Shown here: positions 8,681 through 17,072 of the stretch, piece by piece | Position numbering within the stretch: position 1 is the stretch's first letter | Layout: each line of letters starts with the position of its first letter | NCBI RefSeq assembly: GCF_947495455.1 | Contig: NZ_CANLZC010000044.1 | Coordinates: 1 to 42,922, forward strand | Source of the DNA: an uncultured Shewanella sp. | GTDB lineage: Bacteria; Pseudomonadota; Gammaproteobacteria; Enterobacterales; Shewanellaceae | Direction: 5' to 3' | DNA length: 42,922 nt | Position numbers and translations under genes: made by a program | Notes under the pieces: generated by a model | The model's database searches: none | What the model was told of the DNA's origin: nothing | The model's input: only the letters and a program-made list of their open reading frames with translations

Positions 8681-8714
8681 ATACCTCAAGAAATACCTCA
8701 AGAAATACCTCAAT
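8681..8714 (+). repeat. Short 12-bp tandem repeat, about 2.8 copies
   Basis: The unit ATACCTCAAGAA begins at 8681, 8693 and 8705, the last copy being partial. It lies between the fumC stop and the esterase start, ending about 14 bp before the esterase ribosome-binding site. Copy number could vary between strains by slippage. Confidence 0.7.
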
Positions 8715-8740
8715 AAGAGCGTACGTAAAAAGGATTGAAT

Positions 8741-9787
8741 ATGAAATTACAACGTATTTATGATCCCGAGATTGAAGCAATTGCAAAAACGCTACCTTGT
8801 TTTGACTTTTCTGATCCTAAAAAGGTCAGGGAAATGTATTCTCAAATGAAGCAAATGCTTCAAGATCAAGGTATAGAGCGGCCGACAGATGAAAATATTG
8901 AGGAAATAGAACGCACTATTCCTGGGGCTAAAGGCGCACCTGACATACCTATTCGTTTATATCGACCAAAGGCGGTACAAGCCCCTATGCCAGTGTTGAT
9001 TCATTTTCACGGTGGAGGCTTTATATTAGGTGATTTGGAATCCGATCATCCTCGCAGTTTAGTCATGGCCGCTAAAACACAATCTATGGGGGTGCTGGTG
9101 GATTATCGACTTGCGCCAGAGCATCCTTTTCCAGCTGCGGTTGAAGATTGTTATGCCACTCTAGAATGGGTATTTAACAATGCCAAATCATTAAATATCG
9201 ATCCCAATCGCATTGTCATTAGCGGCGGGAGTGCGGGAGGAACGCTAGCAACTGCTGTGTCCTTAATGGCACGAGATAGAAAAGGGCCTAATATATTATT
9301 GCAAATGTTGCTGTATCCAGCGTTAGATAATCAAGCAGAAACCGAGTCGATGAAAAAGGGAGAAGGACTGTATATTTGTGATAATAGCAGTGTGCGAGCC
9401 GTTTGGGAGCATTATTTGGGAATGTCACATTTAAAAGCCGATAGATTAGAGAAAACTCATAATGGTGTTAATTATAATGGAGTGAGTGGTCATTGCTTAG
9501 GTGGAAGAGATTTAGAAGATGATTTAACGCATATATCGCCTTATGCCGCGCCAGCCAAGGCGAAAGATCTGTCAAATCTGCCTCCTGTTTATATGATGAC
9601 TTGTGAGCATGATGCGTTAAGAGATGAAGCCATCTTATATGCCATGCGGTTAATGAATGCCGGAGTGCCCGTTGAGTTACACAATTATGCTGGAACGGTA
9701 CATGGATTCGATTTTCTCACGCCATCATCTTTATCCGATGAAGCGATCGAGGATTGTGTGAGGGCATTTAAGCGTGCGTGTCAATAA
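8741..9787 (+). CDS. HSL-family (family IV) alpha/beta hydrolase, esterase/lipase
   Basis: The 348-aa protein has the hormone-sensitive-lipase layout: oxyanion-hole motif HFHGGGF (~89-94), the DYRLAPEHPFPA block, nucleophile elbow GGSAGG (Ser ~164), the acid residue in CEHDALRDE and the catalytic His in GTVHGFD. It has no signal peptide, so it is probably cytosolic and hydrolyses short-chain carboxyl esters. A strong AAAAGGA just before the in-frame TTG at 8735 favours the ATG at 8741 as the start. An insertion rich in N and G (~235-265; NYNGVSGHCLGG) before the acid residue is unusual in the cap-distal part. Confidence 0.85.
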   Translation: MKLQRIYDPEIEAIAKTLPCFDFSDPKKVREMYSQMKQMLQDQGIERPTDENIEEIERTIPGAKGAPDIPIRLYRPKAVQAPMPVLIHFHGGGFILGDLESDHPRSLVMAAKTQSMGVLVDYRLAPEHPFPAAVEDCYATLEWVFNNAKSLNIDPNRIVISGGSAGGTLATAVSLMARDRKGPNILLQMLLYPALDNQAETESMKKGEGLYICDNSSVRAVWEHYLGMSHLKADRLEKTHNGVNYNGVSGHCLGGRDLEDDLTHISPYAAPAKAKDLSNLPPVYMMTCEHDALRDEAILYAMRLMNAGVPVELHNYAGTVHGFDFLTPSSLSDEAIEDCVRAFKRACQ

Positions 9788-9969
9788 GGAATGAGCGAGT
9801 GCTGAGTAAGCATTGAGTGGTATAATCTTGAGTTGATGAATATTATTGATGGTTAAGGAGGGGGCTGTTTACTTTCCTTTTTTATTCGATAATTCGTCGC
9901 TGTTCACATGTGTGCGATTGAGATAATATATTGTTTTATAAATAAACTACTTAGATTATAAAGAGTTGA

Positions 9970-10518
9970 TTATAAAAAGCTGATTATAAATTGCCCGCAA
10001 GCATTTTTCATACCTTCTATTGTCGAATGAGAGGTATTTAAAATGGGCACAATAGACACTGATTTTTGTTGTTTTAGAAATTGCACATGGCTGTGAAAGA
10101 TTTTGAATTCATTGTTGATGGCTGGGCATCTAAAAGTGTGTAAGTTAGTGTGACAGTCAATATTAGGCTGGTTACTGGTAAGATTAAGTTGCATTAATTG
10201 ATGCTTATTTTTATGGAGAGATCCAGTAGGTGTGCGTGCCGTGTTTTTGATGGTTTGATTATCATAAGTGGCACAATTTAATGCTGATTGCTTTATATTA
10301 TGCGGTGTAAAGTGTCCCTTTCGTATTATTTGTTCCATCTCGCTATGCTCTTTACTGGGCCTTCTTTTAAAGTCATAGCAAAGTCCTGTAAACATGATGG
10401 TAATCGACAGATTAACAATAGCATAACGACTTTGTTTGAGATCCACACTGAGTGCTGGAAATAACTCTCTTCCTCCACCTTTTAAAGTATTAAGCTGTTG
10501 ATTAGTGATGATTGGCAT
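9970..10518 (-). CDS. Hypothetical protein, unrecognised
   Basis: This is an open frame of 182 codons from ATG at 10518; a TTG at 10530 is also possible. The length is unlikely by chance in AT-rich DNA. The composition is odd: rich in His, Asn, Thr, Gln and Ile, with five cysteines and no clear hydrophobic core or signal peptide. The first residues (MPIITNQQLNTLKGGG) are the most protein-like, recalling a leader with a double-Gly-like LKGGG. The ribosome-binding site is weak. No convincing competing frame is seen on the other strand. It may be a real orphan gene, a decaying one, or chance. Confidence 0.4.
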   Translation of the reverse strand: MPIITNQQLNTLKGGGRELFPALSVDLKQSRYAIVNLSITIMFTGLCYDFKRRPSKEHSEMEQIIRKGHFTPHNIKQSALNCATYDNQTIKNTARTPTGSLHKNKHQLMQLNLTSNQPNIDCHTNLHTFRCPAINNEFKIFHSHVQFLKQQKSVSIVPILNTSHSTIEGMKNACGQFIISFL

Positions 10519-10682
10519 AATATTGTCCAACTGATTTATTCAATAAATTTTATAGGGTAAAAATGGATGACGATGCTTTACCAAGGTACTTGTTCAGAGC
10601 CAATGTCGAAAGTTATTAATCTTCATTAGATAGGAGAAAGTTAATGTTTGTGTTAACCATAACTCTTTTTATTCAATAAAAA

Positions 10683-10699
10683 TATTACACTCTATTACA
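10683..10699 (-). promoter_or_regulatory. TGTAATA-GAG-TGTAATA direct-repeat box (copy 1)
   Basis: On the minus strand this reads as two identical heptamers TGTAATA separated by GAG, giving a 10-bp period, one helical turn. The identical 17 bp occur on the plus strand at 28213-28229. Direct heptamers one turn apart are typical targets of OmpR-type response regulators such as ArcA, TorR or PhoB. It lies about 165 bp upstream of the 10518 ORF and just 3' of the FNT gene. Confidence 0.35.
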
Positions 10700-10730
10700 G
10701 AGATATAAGTAAAGAGATATAAGCAAGGTG

Positions 10731-11510
10731 TTATTTAACAATAGGCCGTTCAGCTTTTGGCGTGGCGTACCAGTATCCCAGTCCCATAAAGATAACGCCT
10801 GATAGCAGATTCCCGAGGGAGACCCAAAATAAGTTTCGCACTATGCCGAAAAGTGTAAAACCGGTTTGATGCTCACCAAAATACGATAGGGCAAAGAGAC
10901 TCATATTGGCAATGGAATGTTCATATCCACAGCTGATAAAGGCCAGTAAGCACCACCAGATGGCAATAAACTTGCCAGTGCCTTCGGTGCGTTGACACAT
11001 CCAAATGGCCAGGCAGACCAGCCAATTACATAAAATGCCTTTAAAAAAGAGCACTGTGATAGGAGAAGTGGTTTTTGTCAGTGCGACATGGTGAATGAGG
11101 CTTTCTGAATTGACGAGTAACTCCCCTCCGCCAGATAAGTAAAATAGCCCTGCTACTGCAATCGATCCCAGTAAATTATAAATCCAAGTTTTTGGTAAAA
11201 TGCGAATACTATCTTTCCAATGGATAGCACCCGTTTTTACTCCAAAGGTTAAAAACATGGTATGGCCAGTAAAAAGTTCAGAGCCTGCAATAATGACTAA
11301 GGTTAATGCCAGCCCAAAAGTGGCCCCCATGACAAGCGGCCGAAGGGGTGGGGAAAGGGGATCGCCTAAAGTAAATACTAAGATAATTGCGAGCCCAATG
11401 TAGGCACCTGCCATGGCGCTACTTACCATGAAACTAAAGGGAGACGTCTTGTTTAATGCCACAATACGAACGGCATTGGTTGAACATTTTTCTATCGTGT
11501 TGGCGTACAT
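10731..11510 (-). CDS. Formate/nitrite transporter (FNT) family channel, NirC/FocA-like
   Basis: The 259-aa inner-membrane protein has about six hydrophobic segments. FNT signatures are visible: GAYIGLAI near the first helix, GSELFTGHTM in the broken helix 2 region, CNWLVCLAIWM, and GYEHSIANM, which contains the conserved pore histidine of the family. FNT pentamers pass small monovalent anions such as nitrite, formate or hydrosulfide. NirC-like nitrite uptake is my best guess, but the anion cannot be fixed by eye. The ATG at 11510 is preferred over the TTG at 11516. No nitrite reductase or pyruvate-formate-lyase gene lies nearby. Confidence 0.88.
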   Translation of the reverse strand: MYANTIEKCSTNAVRIVALNKTSPFSFMVSSAMAGAYIGLAIILVFTLGDPLSPPLRPLVMGATFGLALTLVIIAGSELFTGHTMFLTFGVKTGAIHWKDSIRILPKTWIYNLLGSIAVAGLFYLSGGGELLVNSESLIHHVALTKTTSPITVLFFKGILCNWLVCLAIWMCQRTEGTGKFIAIWWCLLAFISCGYEHSIANMSLFALSYFGEHQTGFTLFGIVRNLFWVSLGNLLSGVIFMGLGYWYATPKAERPIVK

Positions 11511-11688
11511 ACGCAAGATCCGTCATTAAAATGCAGCGGGTTAATGATTTAATTATATACCCCTATTTTGCAATGTATGGGGAGCTGGAAAGTCTGCCGG
11601 AACGTTTGCCAAATAATGATGATATTAATCAACGTCTCATTAGATACTATGAGCAAAAACGGTGCGCTAAAATGTCATGTTTATTCAC

Positions 11689-12939
11689 TTATTGTGACTC
11701 TGGTACCGCAGTTATTGTGGTGTGACTTTGTAAATGTGTTAACTGCCTGACTAACAAATATAAGACAGCGAATAAGGATAAATAAATCCAGCCTAGTGAA
11801 TGCAGTGATGACCATTGTAGCTTAGCCAAGGTGGCAGTAATGATAGCGGTACCCACCATTTGAAACATTCCCGATAGTGCAGCCGCCGCGCCAGCTTGAT
11901 GTGAAAATAACGCCAGCGCTCCTGCCATTGCATTGATGAAAATGAGAGAAACGGCGAGTCCATTTAATGCCAAGGTTAATAATATGGCACTCAGCGACTG
12001 GATATGAAAGGTATTTTGTAATAACAATGACAAGCCAACCATGGCTAAAATGATCATGCCGACTTGAATGAATGTGTTACCTCTTACATGGGTGGATAAT
12101 CTATTTTGAATAAGATTACCCACTAAGAAAAAACTGGGCTGAACCAGCATGAAATAACCGACGGCTTTGGGGCTGAAACCAAATTCATTAGTGAGTAAAA
12201 AGGGCGTGTTTGCCAAGCAGAGTATCATGGCAAGATAGCCGATAAGCGTGGTGATAGCATAGCAAATGAAAGGTTTATTTTTTAACACATGCGCATAATC
12301 GGCCAGTATAGTCCACAAGGAGAGTGTCGATTTGGGTTTACATTTGGCTTGTGGGGTATGATGGGGGGGAACATTTTTGTTGGTTTCTGCCATTTTAAAA
12401 AAAATGAGCAGTAATAAAATACCGCTATATAAGGTGAGAAGCATGAAATTACTGCGCCAGTCAAAGGCTTCTTGCATATATCCACCCAATGTTGGTGCAA
12501 TGACAGGGGTAAAAGAAGCGGCAATGGCCAGCATATTGATGGCTTTTCGTAATGCTAGCCCTTGAAAAAGATCCCTTAATATTGCACGGCCGAGTACTGA
12601 AAGCCCACCACCTCCAAGCCCTTGTAATAATCTAGCAAGCAGTAATTGATCGAAATGATCTGCACAGACGGCGAGAATACTACCACAAGTTAAAATACTG
12701 ATACTCACTAGCAACAATGGCTTTCGACCAATGTGATCGGATAAGGATCCGTAAAATAACTGTGATAGACCAAAGGTTAAAAAGAAAACGCTCAATGTGA
12801 GTTGAGTGTTACCCACGCTTAAATGCCATTGGCTTGAGATGGCAGGTAGGGAAGGAAGGTAAAGGCTCACGGCAAGCTGTGAGGCGACAACGCCTAATAT
12901 GACTAAGATAAAGTTGAGGTTTCCAAAAGTTTGCTTCAC
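11689..12939 (-). CDS. MFS drug-resistance transporter, Bcr/CflA family
   Basis: The 416-aa protein has 12 predicted membrane helices. Motif A, GSLSDHIGRKP, follows helix 2 (~64-74), and the LLLARLLQGLGGGGLSVLGRAILRDLF block is characteristic of the Bcr/CflA drug:H+ antiporter group. It should export small toxic compounds in exchange for protons. Translation starts at GTG behind AAGG. The gene diverges from the LysR regulator at 13160 across 220 bp, so the regulator probably controls it. Confidence 0.9.
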   Translation of the reverse strand: MKQTFGNLNFILVILGVVASQLAVSLYLPSLPAISSQWHLSVGNTQLTLSVFFLTFGLSQLFYGSLSDHIGRKPLLLVSISILTCGSILAVCADHFDQLLLARLLQGLGGGGLSVLGRAILRDLFQGLALRKAINMLAIAASFTPVIAPTLGGYMQEAFDWRSNFMLLTLYSGILLLLIFFKMAETNKNVPPHHTPQAKCKPKSTLSLWTILADYAHVLKNKPFICYAITTLIGYLAMILCLANTPFLLTNEFGFSPKAVGYFMLVQPSFFLVGNLIQNRLSTHVRGNTFIQVGMIILAMVGLSLLLQNTFHIQSLSAILLTLALNGLAVSLIFINAMAGALALFSHQAGAAAALSGMFQMVGTAIITATLAKLQWSSLHSLGWIYLSLFAVLYLLVRQLTHLQSHTTITAVPESQ

Positions 12940-13108
12940 ATTGCGAACCTTATGTTGGGCCTGTTTTTACGTTAATAAAGGAAAGTGCGTATGCTAGAAA
13001 ACGAAAGAACAGGTTTAATGTTTTTGAAGATGGGGTTATTATAATTTATTTCCTTTTGGATGATAATAAGGTGTTTAGGAAACTCATTGCGTCTTACTGG
13101 GAATTAAT

Positions 13109-13131
13109 AATTCAAGAGTTATATCTTAATT
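13109..13131. promoter_or_regulatory. Candidate LysR operator dyad
   Basis: AATT(C)AAGA at 13109-13117 and TCTTAATT at 13124-13131 form an interrupted dyad about 30 bp before the LysR start, in the divergent MFS-LysR promoter region. The layout fits an autoregulatory LysR site; the DNA is AT-rich, so chance is possible. Confidence 0.3.
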
Positions 13132-13159
13132 GAGTTAATATTTGGCATAGGGTGATGAA

Positions 13160-14047
13160 ATGGATTGGCACAAGTGTTCACAGAGTTTTATTCAAATTGT
13201 AGATGATCAAAGCTTTACCAAAGCGGCGAGCCATCTCTACACTTCTAGCTCCGCATTAAGTAAGCATATTAATTGGTTAGAAGAGCAACTTGGCGTACAA
13301 CTTTTACAGCGAACGACACGGCGATTGGATCTAACCCTTGAAGGGGAATATTTTTATGAGCAAGCTAAGTCCTTATTAAATGACTGGCAAGCGTTAAAAG
13401 AAACAGTACGTAACCAAAGTGATGAACCTCGTGGAGTATTAACTATAGGTATTTCAGTTATCTTTAGTAGCTTATACATTGCCCCTTTATTACCTAGGTT
13501 ACTGGAGCAATATCCAGATCTGACGATCAATGTCAAAACATTAACTTATCCCTTGCTATATCAAGTCGAAAACCTTGATTTATATTTTAGTCATAAATCC
13601 CCTGATTTTTTTTCGGTGAACATGGATCATCATGTGATAGGTCAGGCACATTTAAAGCTGTTTGCTGCACCGAGTTATTTACAGAAAAATGGAGCGCCGA
13701 AAACCTTAGCTGATTTATCTGAGCATAATTGTTTGATGAGTATGGGCAATGATACTCCTCAAGTTTGGGAATTTGACAATGGTGAAACGGTCGCCATAGG
13801 GGGGAATTTAATTTCCGATAATAGTACGACGTTAATTAAGGCAGCTGTTGCGGGCTTAGGGATAGTGTTTGCCAGTCCCATGGCATTTAATGATGAAGTG
13901 AAAGGGTCTTTAGTGCCAGTATTAGCGGATCATCAGTCCAAAACTTGGACGATTTATGCATATTATCCAAAATTAAAGGTATTGCCTTTTAAAACCCAAT
14001 CTTTTTTAGATTACGTAGAAGATAAATTGAGAAGTGTTTTAAGCTAG
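13160..14047 (+). CDS. LysR-family transcriptional regulator
   Basis: The 295-aa protein starts with the LysR winged helix-turn-helix (residues ~1-60; SFTKAASHLYTSSSALSKHINWLEEQLGVQLLQR), followed by the linker helix and a two-lobed effector-binding domain (GVLTIGIS, LLPRLLEQYPDLTINV, ALAGLG-like AAVAGLGIVFASP). The effector is unknown. By position it most likely regulates the divergent MFS exporter and perhaps the gene at 14117. AGGG precedes the ATG. Confidence 0.92.
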   Translation: MDWHKCSQSFIQIVDDQSFTKAASHLYTSSSALSKHINWLEEQLGVQLLQRTTRRLDLTLEGEYFYEQAKSLLNDWQALKETVRNQSDEPRGVLTIGISVIFSSLYIAPLLPRLLEQYPDLTINVKTLTYPLLYQVENLDLYFSHKSPDFFSVNMDHHVIGQAHLKLFAAPSYLQKNGAPKTLADLSEHNCLMSMGNDTPQVWEFDNGETVAIGGNLISDNSTTLIKAAVAGLGIVFASPMAFNDEVKGSLVPVLADHQSKTWTIYAYYPKLKVLPFKTQSFLDYVEDKLRSVLS

Positions 14048-14116
14048 GCTTGTCCTTATGTTAATGTCTAATCTTATTGGCATACTGAGTCAAAGAATTA
14101 AAAAGGAAGCAGCAAA

Positions 14117-14767
14117 ATGGAATTAATACACTATCTCAACACTCACTTTTTAACGGAGGAAGTCCTGTTAGAAAAGGTGAATGTGAATTATTCAGTGCTG
14201 GAACAGTACCAATTAATGGGGGTTATGCCTAAGGCGTCATATCAATTGAAACTTGCTATACAGTGTGATTCATTTTTTGGTCAACGGGATGAAACACGCA
14301 CTTTGCGTTATTACGCCAAAGGGTATGTTTCTTGGTTTCAGTTAGTGCAGACACTATTAAATAGTGAGGGAGGTGATAAAGAGGCGGTATATAGCGTCTT
14401 TTTTAAACGTTATGTGCAAGCCATTGATAAACTAAAGGGCTTAGGTCATGGCTTGGAACAGGGCAAAGTCGCACAGGATCTTCATTTGCACGTGGAACAA
14501 GAGTGGGTTCATTTCTTAGAGGGGACTTATGGTTTATGTACGCTTTCTGGTTTACCGGAAGATATTGCGGCAAAAGAGTTAGCCATAAGCCAAATCAATG
14601 GGTTGTCTCAATTAACATCACTCACCTCAGAGCAGCGTATTCAACTGACCAGAGCGGTTAATTTATTAGATGATGTCAGCGCACTCTTTGCGCCTCATGA
14701 AAGAGCAAGCAGCTCACGTAAGCGGTTAGTGGATGATATTCGAGAGGCCTATCAATTATCTGCTTAA
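14117..14767 (+). CDS. DUF6058-like protein of unknown function
   Basis: The 216-aa soluble protein lies 69 bp after the LysR gene in the same direction, behind AAAGGAAG. The opening (MELIHYLNTHFLTEEVLLEK, then QLMGVMPKASYQLKL) looks like a small helical domain, followed by a conserved-looking FFGQRDETRTLRYYAKGYVSWF segment and a helical C-terminal half. From memory this pattern resembles the DUF6058 'natural product biosynthesis' family, but I am not certain. No catalytic motif is visible. Confidence 0.6.
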   Translation: MELIHYLNTHFLTEEVLLEKVNVNYSVLEQYQLMGVMPKASYQLKLAIQCDSFFGQRDETRTLRYYAKGYVSWFQLVQTLLNSEGGDKEAVYSVFFKRYVQAIDKLKGLGHGLEQGKVAQDLHLHVEQEWVHFLEGTYGLCTLSGLPEDIAAKELAISQINGLSQLTSLTSEQRIQLTRAVNLLDDVSALFAPHERASSSRKRLVDDIREAYQLSA

Positions 14768-14911
14768 GTTTACAGCTTGACCGACTCGCTTAAGAGAAGG
14801 CTTTTTTATTAATTTAAAACTTGTTGATACAAGAAGCTAAGAGAAACCTTTATCGGCAATATCAACAAAGTATGCTTATGTTTGTCCTTTTATCTTTTAA
14901 AAACGAGTCCT

Positions 14912-15637
14912 TCAAGTATCGGTGGCATTAGTGACGATATTGTGCAACGTTTGACTCAATAACTGGGGGTTTGACAGCATGACACAATGATCTGTGTCTA
15001 AGGTATGGATCTGACCCTTAGTGCGACTGGCAAAGCGTTTAGCTTGTTCTTCAAGGAGTCGTTGATCATATTTGCAAATAATGTAGTCTTGCTTGACAGA
15101 CAATTGACTGGGGCTCATTTTGACTTTTTCTTCATAGGGCCCAATGGGTTCTGGAGTGATTTTCTGATAGTAAAATTGGGCTTGAGTCAGACTTAAGTTA
15201 TTGAAATAGTATTTATACATAGTATCAAAATCCAGAGCAATACAGCGGGTGCTAGATGTTGAAGCCATGGTTTGATATTGAATTTGCCTGTCAGGTGGTA
15301 GTTGATCTAGCATAGACTCATTTTGATTTGGAATATAGGCCGCGAGATAGATGAGCCGATGGATCTCAGCGTGTTTTGCACTTAAATCCGCCAATAGTAT
15401 TCCCGCTGCTGAATGCCCAACAAGGGTAATGTTTTCCCATTCTAATGCTTCTATGGCATGAGAAACGGCATTGAGATAATCTTGCCGAGTAATTCGCGCT
15501 CTAGGGGTTTGATCATTGCCATGGCCAGGCAGATCGATGCTGTAGCATTCATGTCCCAGTTGGCAGAGGAGTGAGGTGACTTGTTGCCAACACCATGCGC
15601 CGTGACAAGCGCCGTGAATGAACAAGAAATGAGCCAT
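14912..15637 (-). CDS. Alpha/beta hydrolase, methylesterase/hydroxynitrile-lyase-like
   Basis: The 241-aa protein has the compact layout of the plant-type methylesterase (SABP2/MES)/hydroxynitrile lyase group: FIHGACHGAWCW at the N-terminus, DLPGHGND, nucleophile elbow GHSAAG (Ser 76) and a late His in DTDHCVML (~217). The CIALDF and CKYDQRL segments correspond to the region before the acid residue. It has no signal peptide. Likely activity is hydrolysis of a small ester; the substrate is unknown. It is convergent with the DUF6058-like gene across 144 bp. Confidence 0.85.
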   Translation of the reverse strand: MAHFLFIHGACHGAWCWQQVTSLLCQLGHECYSIDLPGHGNDQTPRARITRQDYLNAVSHAIEALEWENITLVGHSAAGILLADLSAKHAEIHRLIYLAAYIPNQNESMLDQLPPDRQIQYQTMASTSSTRCIALDFDTMYKYYFNNLSLTQAQFYYQKITPEPIGPYEEKVKMSPSQLSVKQDYIICKYDQRLLEEQAKRFASRTKGQIHTLDTDHCVMLSNPQLLSQTLHNIVTNATDT

Positions 15638-15746
15638 GTTACCCCCCTTAAACTATTGTGGCCGTCTAAGTTTAAGCGTTTAGGTTTAAGTGCTTAGGCT
15701 GAAGCGCTTTTTAAGTGACGGCCAACTCTTTGATTAAGCATAAGCC

Positions 15747-16811
15747 TTAGCGAGCAAAATGCCAATTGACTTCACTGGCTAAAATGCGCTCTGACGCGAT
15801 ATAGTGAATAAAGTGTCCAGATGCGAGTTGTCTTTCTGCGGGGGGATTGAGCTCGACGTCATCCCCTGAGAGCATAGTTGAAATGGCGATGAGCGTCGCA
15901 TTATTGTCATTTTTCATTTGTTGCCAGAGTTGCCCAACGGTAAAAGGGGGAACATTATCGGGGATCATCAATGAAAATTGTGTGGCGCCTGTTTGTGGGC
16001 TGAGTAGGTGATTAATGACTCTAGAGGAGCCTGGATCTTGCATTGAGCGAGCAAGTAACTCAGCTGAACGATTGCTGCCAGATTCAATATTTGGACAGTG
16101 TTTATTGAGTAAGACAGCATTTTGTTCATCATTGAAATACGCCACAATATGACAATCTGGTTTGACTCTAGGAGAAATGGCTAAGGCTGCCATTAACGTT
16201 TGATCGTCACTTTCGCCATAAATAATCACTCGATTCGCACCATTAACGCTGATCCGATTAAGTGCATCGTCATTAGAGAATGAGGACAGTTTGGCAAAAT
16301 CTACTTGATCATTGTCTGGATAAGGATGGGTTTGTTCATCATCATTGACACAAATTAAGATTTGTCCATTTTGTCTGCGTTTATCTGATAAAATACAATC
16401 GACGAGCTTTCTTGTCCCTTTAGGGTGCCAACCGATAATAATGACATGATTGCTATAATGTGAAAAATTTCTCATACCTTTGATATTCCGTTCAATGAGT
16501 GTTTTTGTTGTGGCGATGATTTTGGCCAAAACGGAACCAAAAATGCCAATGCTTGCAGGAATTTGGTACCAAGCAACAAATTGTTGTCCGCCTAAGGTAA
16601 CAGGTGACATATCGCCGAACCCTACTGTGCTGCCAACAACTGACATAAAGTAGAAAAATTGAGGTAATTGTACTAGCTGTGTTTCGCCTAATGCACTGAG
16701 CGCTAACCAACAAATAGCATAATGTGCAATGGAACCCAATAACAGTGACGGCCAACTGATTTTATGTAAATGCACTGAGCATAAGAGGTAGATCCGCCTA
16801 AATAAGTACAT
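15747..16811 (-). CDS. Potassium channel with RCK (TrkA-N) regulatory domain
   Basis: The 354-aa protein has two membrane helices flanking a pore loop with the selectivity filter TVGFGD (62-67). A long cytosolic part follows whose start (HVIIIGWHPKGTRKL, ~121) aligns with the Rossmann-fold RCK/TrkA-N domain, and a second regulatory region runs from ~240. This MthK/Kch-type layout gives a K+ channel gated by a cytosolic ligand ring. The nucleotide-binding loop is GWHPKG instead of GxGxxG, so NAD binding may be lost or altered. The gene stands alone, divergent from 17073. Confidence 0.9.
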   Translation of the reverse strand: MYLFRRIYLLCSVHLHKISWPSLLLGSIAHYAICWLALSALGETQLVQLPQFFYFMSVVGSTVGFGDMSPVTLGGQQFVAWYQIPASIGIFGSVLAKIIATTKTLIERNIKGMRNFSHYSNHVIIIGWHPKGTRKLVDCILSDKRRQNGQILICVNDDEQTHPYPDNDQVDFAKLSSFSNDDALNRISVNGANRVIIYGESDDQTLMAALAISPRVKPDCHIVAYFNDEQNAVLLNKHCPNIESGSNRSAELLARSMQDPGSSRVINHLLSPQTGATQFSLMIPDNVPPFTVGQLWQQMKNDNNATLIAISTMLSGDDVELNPPAERQLASGHFIHYIASERILASEVNWHFAR

Positions 16812-17072
16812 AGCGAATGTTCCCTATGGCATGTATTGAAAATCTAATATCCATTATTCTTGAGTATCCTTTTAGCTTAGATAGGCGAGCAGTTTAAATA
16901 AATTTCATTGAGATTGAAAGGGTTATAAAATAGCCTAGCAGCAGATGATATTAGCACCAAAGTATAAGGCCACCTTTGCTGATTTTTGATAAAGACCAAC
17001 ATTTTCGGAAGTCTAGCCTGATCCTGATTTGTTAATCTAGTCCTATTATAGAAAGTGAATAGGAGTTATAAC

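Noticed and set aside
11456..11725. 89-codon plus-strand ORF overlapping the 5' end of the FNT gene and the 3' end of the MFS gene
   Set aside because: No ribosome-binding site or recognisable pattern; overlaps two well-supported genes on the other strand.
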